This document shows positions 30,311 through 36,819 of a stretch of DNA of 36,819 bases, piece after piece. The stretch covers positions 1 to 36,819 of the forward strand of contig DXXQ01000249.1 of NCBI GenBank assembly GCA_019416265.1, in the 5' to 3' direction. Below the pieces are notes generated by a model. It was given only the letters and a program-made list of their open reading frames with translations. It did not search any database and was not told the DNA's origin. Every line of letters begins with the position of its first letter. The stretch's first letter is position 1. The DNA comes from Clostridiales bacterium (lineage in GTDB: Bacteria > Bacillota > Clostridia > Lachnospirales > Lachnospiraceae). Both the position numbers and the translations under genes were made by a program.

Positions 30311-33136
30311 ATGAGAAAGAAAGGACTTGCATTATTTCTGGCGGCCATAATGACAATGAGCGGCATGATACAGGTATCGGCTGTATATGGAGCAGAATTT
30401 ACAGATGCAGTGTCTGCAGATTTTGATTCCGGTACAGAGGAGAGAGAAGATGAGAGCTATGCGGAAGATGCTTTTCTGTCCGAAGAGAGCTTCGCAGAAG
30501 AAGCAGTGGAATTTGCAGATGAAGAGGCGCCGGAAGCGATGACTGCAGAGGAACATCGGGCTCACTATGAAGGCGGCTATATTACCAGAGAACAGTTTGA
30601 CAACTGGGCAGAGACAGGGGAAGAACCTGAGGACTGGGTACAGGTCGGTTTTTATGAAGAACTGGTGACTCCTGACGAACTCTTCTCAAAGATGAAAGAA
30701 GAGGGGATAGAGAATACAGGATATCTCATGATTTCTGTTGCAGAACCCGCAGAAGGCTTTGCTGATCTGACAGCGCCGGAAGGAACTGTACTTGCTCTTG
30801 CAGGAGGCGCAGGACATAATATTCAGAGTATCAGGGCAGACGCTGGTGTGACAGTACGCGGAAATATCAATACACCGGGAAGCCTGAAGCTTGCAGAGGG
30901 AACTTCTGTAAGGTTGATCGATGTAGATTCAAACGGAATCATAGAGGGAACCGGAAGAAATACTCTGGAGGTTAAAAACTGGGTACGTCTTGGCGGAATC
31001 CAGGGAATTGATAAATTTATTTATAATACGGACCATATTGAGGTAAGAGGACTTGCGGAATTTCGTGAGATTGAAAACCATACAGGTCATGGAATGGGAG
31101 TTTTTGTAGAAGGATATAGTGAGAATAAAATTCCGGTTTTTTATGACAAGTTTGATTTCGGAACGGAGTCCGATGAAGAAGGAAACACCTGGCCGGCAGG
31201 AATATGGATTCAGTATGTGGAAGAATTTGATGTTCCGGAAGGCGCTGAGTGGAGTTATATTAAACTGGAAGAAGGAAGCCGCGGTATAAGATTTGCAGAT
31301 TCTCTTTCCGAAAAAGATGTCTTTGAGATGCGAAGCAGAATCGATGTTTCCGATGGGCCGGTGAACATGGACGGAACGGTTTTTTACCCGGGAGAACAGG
31401 GGGAAAACGTTTTTGACATAGAACTTATTAAAGAGACAGAGGGAATGTCTGCGGAACTGATTTTTAACAATTGGGGAATGAATGATATTCCGGATTCTTG
31501 CACAGACTGGATTGCTTCTGCAGGAACTGCGGCAGAGGCGTTGAGGTATGTAAGCCTTGCAGAGAAATATCAAAATGGTCAGGGATATTATAAAATTAAT
31601 CTTCCATGGGATGGGAAGATTACAGAACTGAGCGTGCCTGCTGATGTAAAGGGAATTATCTTTGACATCAAGGGAGATTACAACGAGGCGACAGATGAAT
31701 GGACGGCACATCCGTCACAGGTATCGAAGATTGTTGTTCCGGAAGGAAAGATTGCAAAGATCATGGGTATCTGCAATACCACAGAGAAATTAAGTGTCTC
31801 GGGAAAAGGGGATGCTGCCTTTATTGACTGCCGTTTTTCACAGCCGGTAAACGCAGATACTATAATCTCCATAAGAAGTACGTTTAAAAATCTGGTATGT
31901 GAAAAACTTCTGGCAAGCCAGCTTACGATCATTACAGACTGGCTTAAAGCCGGAGTTATAGAATCAGATGCAGTAGAGATGTTGGTAAAATCAGGAGCTG
32001 TTCTTGATATTGATACGATAAGTAAACATGCAGGAGACGGCCCGATTAATTTCTGGCTGGAAACAAGAGAAGGAAAGATTCCGACTGTTCATTTCACAGG
32101 TGAAATGAAATACGAGAAAGAAGAGTATCCGGAGGGGGCAGCGCTCTGGCAGATTCAGTATTATGACAGTAAGAGGGCAGAAGCGGCAGGAGCTCCTTTC
32201 ATGGGAGACTGTTTCGATATCAATTATGATTTTTGGGGCGGAGAAACAGGTCCGTGGAATTTTATGGCTAAGATGGAAGATGTGAAATCCACTCTTCTGA
32301 CAATAAGTAAAGGCGCGGCAGATACAGACTGGAACGTAGTAGGTTTTTACTTTGAAGACGGAAATTTGAGAATGCCGAAAAAGATAGCGGCAGAAGGAAA
32401 GTGTAATCTGGTAACTTTTGAAACAGGAGAGGAAACTCCGGTATATGTTGAAGTCGGAAATATCCTTAAATCCATTGCAGATGCAGAGATTTCCTCCATC
32501 AAAACTCAGATTTATCAGGGAAAAGCGGTAACGCCGTCTGTAAAAGTGACTTATAAAGGAACTGTTTTAAAGAAAGACACAGATTACACAGTAACTTACA
32601 AAAATAATACAAAAGCCGGTAAAACTGCGACAGTTATTATCAAGGGAAAAGGTAACTATACAGGAACGATCAGTAAGAACTTTAAGATAAGTGCGATTCC
32701 GGCAAAGAATAAAAGAGCTGCAATAGGAAACCTGAAATATAAAGTGACGAAATCCCATTATAAATCAGGTGAAGTAAGTGTGTACGGCGTTTTAAAGAAG
32801 ACGGGAACCGGATTGTCCATTCCATCTTCCGTAAAGATCGCAGGCTATACTTTTAAAGTTACAAGAGTGGAATCCAACGCATTTAAGGGCTGGACGAAGC
32901 TGAAAAAAGCAACCATTGGTTCTTCGGTGAAATCCATTGGTCAGAACGCATTTTACGGCTGTAAAGCGTTGTCCGGTATTCAGATAAAATCATCGGTGCT
33001 GAAAACTGTTGAAAAGAATGCATTCAAGGATATTTATAAAAAGGCGGTTATCAAGGTTCCGTCCAGACAGCTGAAAGCATATCAGAAGCTTCTGAAAGGA
33101 AAAGGACAGAGCAGTTCAGTAAAGATTACGAAGTAA
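30311..33136 (+). CDS. secreted surface protein with duplicated module, Ig-like domain and BspA-type repeats
   Basis: This 941-residue exported protein has a signal peptide at residues 1-29 (KKGLALFLAAIMTMSGMIQV, then VYGAEF), and a very acidic segment to about 90. Two related modules of beta-rich sequence follow: NKIPVFYDKF at about 272 and GKIPTVHFTG at about 587 mark equivalent points. Next is an Ig-like domain (about 720-795; TDYTVTYKNNTKAGKTATVI and GKGNYTGTISKNFKI) common in Clostridial surface proteins. Last is a BspA/LRR_5 end (ESNAFKGWTKLKKATIGSSV, SIGQNAFYGCKALSGI). No LPxTG sorting signal or wall-binding repeat is visible, so attachment is unclear. AAGGAGG precedes the ATG, and a terminator follows. 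A ligand- or host-binding role is inference. Confidence 0.9.
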   Translation: MRKKGLALFLAAIMTMSGMIQVSAVYGAEFTDAVSADFDSGTEEREDESYAEDAFLSEESFAEEAVEFADEEAPEAMTAEEHRAHYEGGYITREQFDNWAETGEEPEDWVQVGFYEELVTPDELFSKMKEEGIENTGYLMISVAEPAEGFADLTAPEGTVLALAGGAGHNIQSIRADAGVTVRGNINTPGSLKLAEGTSVRLIDVDSNGIIEGTGRNTLEVKNWVRLGGIQGIDKFIYNTDHIEVRGLAEFREIENHTGHGMGVFVEGYSENKIPVFYDKFDFGTESDEEGNTWPAGIWIQYVEEFDVPEGAEWSYIKLEEGSRGIRFADSLSEKDVFEMRSRIDVSDGPVNMDGTVFYPGEQGENVFDIELIKETEGMSAELIFNNWGMNDIPDSCTDWIASAGTAAEALRYVSLAEKYQNGQGYYKINLPWDGKITELSVPADVKGIIFDIKGDYNEATDEWTAHPSQVSKIVVPEGKIAKIMGICNTTEKLSVSGKGDAAFIDCRFSQPVNADTIISIRSTFKNLVCEKLLASQLTIITDWLKAGVIESDAVEMLVKSGAVLDIDTISKHAGDGPINFWLETREGKIPTVHFTGEMKYEKEEYPEGAALWQIQYYDSKRAEAAGAPFMGDCFDINYDFWGGETGPWNFMAKMEDVKSTLLTISKGAADTDWNVVGFYFEDGNLRMPKKIAAEGKCNLVTFETGEETPVYVEVGNILKSIADAEISSIKTQIYQGKAVTPSVKVTYKGTVLKKDTDYTVTYKNNTKAGKTATVIIKGKGNYTGTISKNFKISAIPAKNKRAAIGNLKYKVTKSHYKSGEVSVYGVLKKTGTGLSIPSSVKIAGYTFKVTRVESNAFKGWTKLKKATIGSSVKSIGQNAFYGCKALSGIQIKSSVLKTVEKNAFKDIYKKAVIKVPSRQLKAYQKLLKGKGQSSSVKITK

Positions 33137-33171
33137 AAATACGACAGTTTCCCTTCCATAAAAATAATAAA

Positions 33172-33217
33172 AAAGCAGTCCCGAAAAGCCCTGTACTTTT
33201 CGGGACTGCTTTGTTTG
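33172..33217 (+). terminator. intrinsic terminator after the secreted protein gene
   Basis: A 17-bp perfect stem (33172-33188 with 33196-33212) with a 7-base loop is followed by a short T-rich tail. It ends directly before the greA promoter. Confidence 0.93.
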
Positions 33218-33223
33218 CAAAGC

Positions 33224-33252
33224 TTGACAAGAAGGGCTGTTTTCGGTATAAT
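33224..33252 (+). promoter_or_regulatory. sigma-A promoter of greA-lysS
   Basis: TTGACA at 33224-33229, exactly 17 bases, TATAAT at 33247-33252: perfect consensus. Transcription would start near 33259, leaving a leader of about 143 bases before greA. Confidence 0.93.
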
Positions 33253-33258
33253 ACTGGA

Positions 33259-33402
33259 ATTGTGAATATCCTAGAATAAGTCTACCCTTTTTTAGGTAAG
33301 ATGTACTGGGAAACACATGAACCGAAGAGAATACTTCCGGCGGAGTTGCCGGTTGGTAAATGTAATTTTATAAACCTCGGGTTTGAAAGGGAGTAAGGTA
33401 AG
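33259..33402 (+). promoter_or_regulatory. long structured 5' leader of greA
   Basis: The leader has ATGT/ACAT (33301-33304 with 33315-33318) and two competing hairpins: CCGAAG (33322-33327) with CTTCCGG (33334-33340), or CCGGC (33337-33341) with GCCGG (33348-33352). There is no T-box signature (no AGGGTGG-ACCGCG type block) although lysS lies downstream, and no terminator T-run. Its function is not recognised. Confidence 0.4.
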
Positions 33403-33885
33403 ATGGAAGCAAAGAAAAACTTACTGACTTATGCAGGTCTTAAAAAACTGGAAGACGAGCTGCATGACTTAAAAGTAGTAAAAAGAAAAGAAGTAGCAGA
33501 AAAAATCAAAGAAGCCAGAGAGCAGGGCGACTTATCCGAGAATGCTGAGTACGATGCAGCGAAAGACGAGCAGAGAGATATCGAAGCACGTATTGAAGAA
33601 ATTGAAAAAATTCTGAAAAACGCAGAGGTTGTTGTTGAGGATGAGGTAGACCTTGACAAGATCAGCGTTGGATGTAAAGTTAAAGTACACGATTATGAAT
33701 TTGAAGAGGATATTGAACTTAAGATTGTAGGTTCTACAGAGGCAAACAGCCTTGAGGGCAAAATCTCCAACGAATCTCCAGTAGGCAAAGCTTTAATGGG
33801 CAAGCACAAAGGGGATGTTGTAGAGGTTGAAATGCCATCAGGCGTAATGCAGTACAAGGTTCTCGAAATTCAGAGAAACATTTAA
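33403..33885 (+). CDS. greA: transcription elongation factor GreA
   Basis: This 160-residue factor rescues backtracked RNA polymerase by stimulating transcript cleavage. The N-terminal coiled coil (about 1-75) has KKLEDELHDLKVVKRKEVAE and, at its tip, GDLSENAEYDAAKDEQ, with the acidic residues that reach the polymerase active site. The C-terminal FKBP-like domain has ANSLEGKISNESPVGKALMG. Length is standard. AAGGGAGTAAGGTAAG precedes the ATG. Twenty-three bases separate it from lysS, a frequent neighbour in Firmicutes. Confidence 0.97.
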   Translation: MEAKKNLLTYAGLKKLEDELHDLKVVKRKEVAEKIKEAREQGDLSENAEYDAAKDEQRDIEARIEEIEKILKNAEVVVEDEVDLDKISVGCKVKVHDYEFEEDIELKIVGSTEANSLEGKISNESPVGKALMGKHKGDVVEVEMPSGVMQYKVLEIQRNI

Positions 33886-33908
33886 TAAAAAATAAAGGAG
33901 GCACAAAG

Positions 33909-35978
33909 GTGGCAGAGCAGAAGAAGCAGGAACAGGATTTAAACCAGTTATTAAAAGTTCGCCGTGAGAAACTGGCAGAGCTGCAGGCTAACGGTAAAGA
34001 TCCATTTGAAATCACAAAATTCGATCAGACTCATCATTCACTGGAAGTAAAGAAGCTTTATGAAGCACATGAGGCAGAACTTCTCAAAGACCGCACAGAA
34101 CCGGATGTAACAGGTCTTGATGAAGAGCAGGCAAAGGAAGTGCTCAAAAAAGACTATGAAGAGAGAAGAAGCATCATGGATGCAAGCCCGATCCATGTAA
34201 CGATTGCCGGACGTATGATGTTCAAGAGAGTTATGGGTAAAGCTTCTTTCTGTAATATTCAGGATTTGGAAGGAAATATCCAGGTATATGTGGCAAGAGA
34301 TGCCATCGGCGCTGAGACATATGCAGATTTCAAGAAATCCGATATTGGTGACATCTTTGGTCTGGAAGGTTTTGCGTTCAGAACAAGAACAGGAGAAATC
34401 TCTATTCATGCAGAAAGTATGACTCTTCTTTCCAAGAGCTTACAGATTCTTCCTGAGAAATTCCACGGACTGACAGATACAGATATGCGTTATCGTCAGA
34501 GATATGTGGATCTGATCATGAATACAGAGGTAAAGGATACCTTTGTAAAACGTTCCAAAATCCTCAGTGCAATCCGTAAATATTTAAGCGGAGAGGGCTT
34601 TATGGAGGTTGAGACTCCAATGCTGGTATCCAACGCCGGCGGTGCTGCAGCGCGTCCGTTTGAGACACATTTTAACGCTTTGAACGAAGATCTGAAGCTT
34701 CGTATTTCCCTGGAGCTTTATCTGAAGAGACTGATTGTAGGCGGACTTGAAAAAGTATATGAAATCGGCAGAGTATTCCGTAACGAGGGTCTTGATACCC
34801 GTCACAATCCGGAATTTACACTGATGGAGCTTTATCAGGCATATACAGATTATCACGGCATGATGGACCTGACCGAGAATCTGTACCGCTTTGTTGCTCA
34901 GGAAGTTCTGGGAACTACAAAGATCGTATACAAAGGAATCCAGATGGATCTGGGGCAGCCGTTTGAGCGTCTGACTATGGTTGATGCAGTTAAGAAATAT
35001 GCAGGCATCGACTGGAATGAAGTTAAAACTCTGAAGGAAGCAAGAAGACTTGCGAAAGAAAACAACATTGACTACGAAGAGAGACATAAAAAAGGTGATA
35101 TCCTGAACCTGTTCTTCGAGGAATTTGTAGAAGAACATCTTCTTCAGCCTACCTTTATTATGGATCATCCGGTTGAGATTTCTCCGCTTACAAAGAAGAA
35201 ACCGGAGAATCCGGAATATGTAGAGCGTTTTGAGTTCTTTATGAACGGTTGGGAAATGGCGAATGCTTATTCTGAGCTCAATGACCCCATCGATCAGAGA
35301 GAGCGTTTCAAAGCGCAGGAAGAGCAGCTTGCACAGGGTGACGAGGAAGCCAATACTACAGATGAAGATTTCCTGAATGCACTGGAGATCGGTATGCCTC
35401 CGACAGGCGGTATCGGATTCGGTATTGACCGTATGTGTATGCTCCTGACAGGCGCAGAAGCAATCCGTGATGTGCTTCTGTTCCCGACAATGAAATCACA
35501 GGGCGCTGCTAAAAACGAAGCTAACAACGCAGCACAGACAACAACAGCAGCTCCGAAAGCTGTTGAAACACCGGCTGCAGCAGAAACAGCCAAGGTTGAA
35601 ATCGATTTCTCTAACGTAGAGGTAGAGCCATTATTCGAAGATATGGTTGACTTCGAAACATTCAGCAAATCCGATTTCCGTGCTGTAAAAGTAAAAGAAT
35701 GTGAGGCAGTTCCGAAGAGTAAGAAGCTTCTGAAGTTCTTATTAGACGACGGAAGCGGCACAGACCGTGTAATCTTAAGCGGAATCCACGACTACTACGA
35801 GCCGGAAGAACTGGTTGGAAAGACCTTACTTGCAATCACAAACCTTCCGCCGCGTAACATGATGGGAATTGATTCCTGCGGTATGATCATCTCCGCTACA
35901 CACCTTGTAGAAGGAAGAGAAGGACTCAATGTTCTGATCCTGGATGACAAGATCCCGGCAGGAGCAAAACTGTATTAA
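33909..35978 (+). CDS. lysS: lysyl-tRNA synthetase (class II) fused to a C-terminal tRNA-binding domain
   Basis: This 689-residue enzyme charges tRNA-Lys. It starts at GTG 33909, with AAAGGAGG about seven bases upstream. The N-terminal OB anticodon-binding domain is at about 60-160 (VTIAGRMMFKRVMGKASFCN). The class II core has motif 2 RNEGLDTRHNPEFTLMELYQ and motif 3 GMPPTGGIGFGIDRMCMLL, ending at about 528. A usual bacterial LysS stops near 500. Here an Ala/Thr-rich linker (about 530-575) leads to a second OB-fold (about 580-689; FETFSKSDFRAVKVKECEAV, LPPRNMMGIDSCGMIISA). This is the tRNA-binding domain seen in MetRS C-termini, CsaA and EMAP-II. The addition should raise tRNA affinity. Confidence 0.96.
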   Translation: MAEQKKQEQDLNQLLKVRREKLAELQANGKDPFEITKFDQTHHSLEVKKLYEAHEAELLKDRTEPDVTGLDEEQAKEVLKKDYEERRSIMDASPIHVTIAGRMMFKRVMGKASFCNIQDLEGNIQVYVARDAIGAETYADFKKSDIGDIFGLEGFAFRTRTGEISIHAESMTLLSKSLQILPEKFHGLTDTDMRYRQRYVDLIMNTEVKDTFVKRSKILSAIRKYLSGEGFMEVETPMLVSNAGGAAARPFETHFNALNEDLKLRISLELYLKRLIVGGLEKVYEIGRVFRNEGLDTRHNPEFTLMELYQAYTDYHGMMDLTENLYRFVAQEVLGTTKIVYKGIQMDLGQPFERLTMVDAVKKYAGIDWNEVKTLKEARRLAKENNIDYEERHKKGDILNLFFEEFVEEHLLQPTFIMDHPVEISPLTKKKPENPEYVERFEFFMNGWEMANAYSELNDPIDQRERFKAQEEQLAQGDEEANTTDEDFLNALEIGMPPTGGIGFGIDRMCMLLTGAEAIRDVLLFPTMKSQGAAKNEANNAAQTTTAAPKAVETPAAAETAKVEIDFSNVEVEPLFEDMVDFETFSKSDFRAVKVKECEAVPKSKKLLKFLLDDGSGTDRVILSGIHDYYEPEELVGKTLLAITNLPPRNMMGIDSCGMIISATHLVEGREGLNVLILDDKIPAGAKLY

Positions 35979-35990
35979 GAAGATATGAGA

Positions 35991-36040
35991 GGGGCTGTGA
36001 AAAAACTCAATCGAGTTTTTTCACAGCCCCTTTTCTTTTT
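35991..36040 (+). terminator. intrinsic terminator after lysS
   Basis: An 18-bp perfect stem (35991-36008 with 36013-36030, AATC loop) is followed by TTTTCTTTTTG. It closes the greA-lysS operon. Confidence 0.95.
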
Positions 36041-36117
36041 GTTTTGTAAATTTTCGTAGGATAGAGAACCTGGCATTTAAATTCTAAATTATAGAAATGA
36101 GGATATAAAATATAATG

Positions 36118-36145
36118 AAGGATTGTGCAAAAAGGCATAGTCCTT
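36118..36145 (+). repeat. hairpin in the lysS-padR gap
   Basis: An 11-bp stem with two G-T pairs (36118-36128 with 36135-36145, AAAAAG loop) is followed by TTTATTAT and preceded at once by TATAAT (36111-36116). It may be a weak terminator or a decayed element end. The rest of 36041-36205 is AT-rich and shows nothing else. Confidence 0.35.
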
Positions 36146-36205
36146 TTATTATACAGGAAATGACAATAATGGGTATTTCTTTTGGATAAGATATCAGATT
36201 AATTG

Positions 36206-36234
36206 TTGACTATATGCATAAAATAGAATACAAT
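36206..36234 (+). promoter_or_regulatory. promoter of the PadR gene
   Basis: TTGACT at 36206-36211, 17 bases, TACAAT at 36229-36234: one mismatch in each box. It sits directly against the palindrome at 36235. Confidence 0.8.
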
Positions 36235-36257
36235 ATTATTACGAAATACGTAATAAT
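36235..36257. promoter_or_regulatory. candidate PadR operator
   Basis: ATTATTACG-AAATA-CGTAATAAT is a perfect inverted repeat with 9-base arms, covering the expected transcription start and ending 11 bases before the PadR ATG. A bound PadR dimer would block its own promoter. Confidence 0.75.
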
Positions 36258-36268
36258 GGAGCGGGAAT

Positions 36269-36604
36269 ATGCGTGAACATGGAAACGAAGTATTGACAGA
36301 AACGACTTTTTTAGTATTGCTTTCTTTTTGCAAACCTAATCATGGATATGGTGTAATGCAATTTCTGGATATATATACAAATGGAAGGGTTAGACTTGGA
36401 GCGGGAACTTTATATGGAATAATTAATACATTGTGTAAAAAAGGTGACATTGAATTATATTGTGAAGATAATCGAAAGAAAACGTATTTGATTACAGAGA
36501 ATGGGAAAGAAAAATTAGAAAAAGAAATCATTCGTTTAGAGAGTAATGTTGTATTGGGAAAGCAAATTATGAATGGGAGGGATAAGTTTGAAACAATGAA
36601 GTAG
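36269..36604 (+). CDS. PadR-family transcriptional regulator
   Basis: This 111-residue winged-helix repressor of the PadR-s1 type shows TTFLVLLSFCKPNHGYGVMQ and RLGAGTLYGIINTLCKKGDI as the DNA-binding region. KKTYLITENGKEKLEKEI is the wing and the start of the dimer helix. GAGCGGGA precedes the ATG. Codons are much more AT-rich than in the rest of the window, which suggests a different origin or recent arrival. In many Firmicutes a membrane protein gene follows. Here GGGAGGG at 36576-36582 leads only to starts that hit stops within a few codons, so the partner seems lost. Confidence 0.9.
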   Translation: MREHGNEVLTETTFLVLLSFCKPNHGYGVMQFLDIYTNGRVRLGAGTLYGIINTLCKKGDIELYCEDNRKKTYLITENGKEKLEKEIIRLESNVVLGKQIMNGRDKFETMK

Positions 36605-36683
36605 CAAGTAGAGAATAAATTTGAGCATCACAAATAAGCCATCGTTGTGGTGGCTAAAAATTGAATATAGACGCAACGCCTAA

Positions 36684-36819
36684 TCAGGAAGCTAGTGAAG
36701 GAGCATCTTTGATGAGATATCCTCGTTGTCTAAGTAGATTAAGTGCCTGTGAAGTAGTAAGAACTTTTTCTTTATTCACAGGACGTGATTCAAGAAACCC
36801 CTCTGGTGTATATGGCTTT
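36684..36819 (-). CDS. C-terminal end of an unidentified protein (cut by window edge)
   Basis: The minus strand is open from the right edge for 44 codons and stops at 36684-36686. It reads KPYTPEGFLESRPVNKEKVL, continues through QALNLLRQRGYLIKDAPSLA and ends in Ser. The composition looks like real protein: balanced charge and a predicted amphipathic helix around NLLRQRGYLI. I do not recognise the family. The gene converges on padR; a weak hairpin AGCCA/TGGCT lies at about 36636-36654 between them. Confidence 0.5.
   Translation of the reverse strand, partial: KPYTPEGFLESRPVNKEKVLTTSQALNLLRQRGYLIKDAPSLAS

Noticed and set aside
30929..31711. 260-codon minus-strand frame inside the secreted protein gene
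   Set aside because: It is a shadow of an open plus-strand frame with signal peptide and domains; it has no start signal.
33259..33402. T-box riboswitch for the operon containing lysS
   Set aside because: The T-box core sequence and a terminator/antiterminator pair are absent.

Overview
The window looks like chromosomal DNA of a gut-type Lachnospiraceae (Clostridia, Gram-positive). The evidence is strong AGGAGG-type ribosome sites, consensus sigma-A promoters (TTGACA-N17-TATAAT), a Clostridia-style gene set (stand-alone DnaE, PfkA, KtrAB, GreA-LysS, a BspA-like surface protein, a small DUF6145-like protein) and moderate GC. The last ~600 bases are visibly more AT-rich. No rRNA, tRNA or CRISPR array was seen.

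Layout. (1) 1-1613: right part of an IS200/IS605-family element, with the TnpA C-terminus, a complete TnpB and a structured right end that would form the 3' part of the omega-RNA. It stops about 11 bases before the first base of a cobalamin riboswitch (1625-1795). (2) 1625-4933: the riboswitch, an intrinsic terminator that can form an alternative pairing with the riboswitch core, and a three-gene corrinoid ABC importer (btuF-btuC-btuD). (3) 10000 down to 4950, minus strand: a MarR-controlled operon (MarR regulator, FUSC-type membrane protein, DUF5107/TPR protein, M32 carboxypeptidase) with a perfect promoter and an operator-like palindrome. (4) 10135-12272: SpoU/TrmH methyltransferase and a MalY/PatB-type C-S lyase. 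(5) 12309-12803, minus strand: a 5'-truncated transglutaminase remnant. (6) 12970-27694: a long run of plus-strand housekeeping genes: acyl-ACP thioesterase, Gfo/Idh/MocA oxidoreductase, CvfB-like S1 protein, dnaE, pfkA, ktrB, ktrA, a second TrmH methyltransferase, NfeD, an SPFH protein, argF, birA, a DUF6145-like protein and dusB. (7) 27719-33136: a receptor-like Ser/Thr kinase with extracellular leucine-rich repeats, a small XRE-like regulator behind a palindromic control region, and a large secreted protein with a duplicated module and BspA-type repeats. (8) 33224-36030: a perfect promoter with a ~143-nt structured leader, greA, and lysS fused to a C-terminal tRNA-binding domain. (9) 36206-36819: an AT-rich PadR regulator with a perfect operator palindrome, and the C-terminal end of an unidentified minus-strand gene.

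The best candidate for an undescribed system is the kinase/XRE/secreted-LRR locus: a membrane kinase with an extracellular sensor, a DNA-binding protein and a surface protein, all adjacent. The best mechanistic observation is at the left end. There an IS605 element sits directly against a cobalamin riboswitch, so the predicted TnpB guide RNA would be made from riboswitch sequence and the riboswitch has lost its native upstream promoter region.
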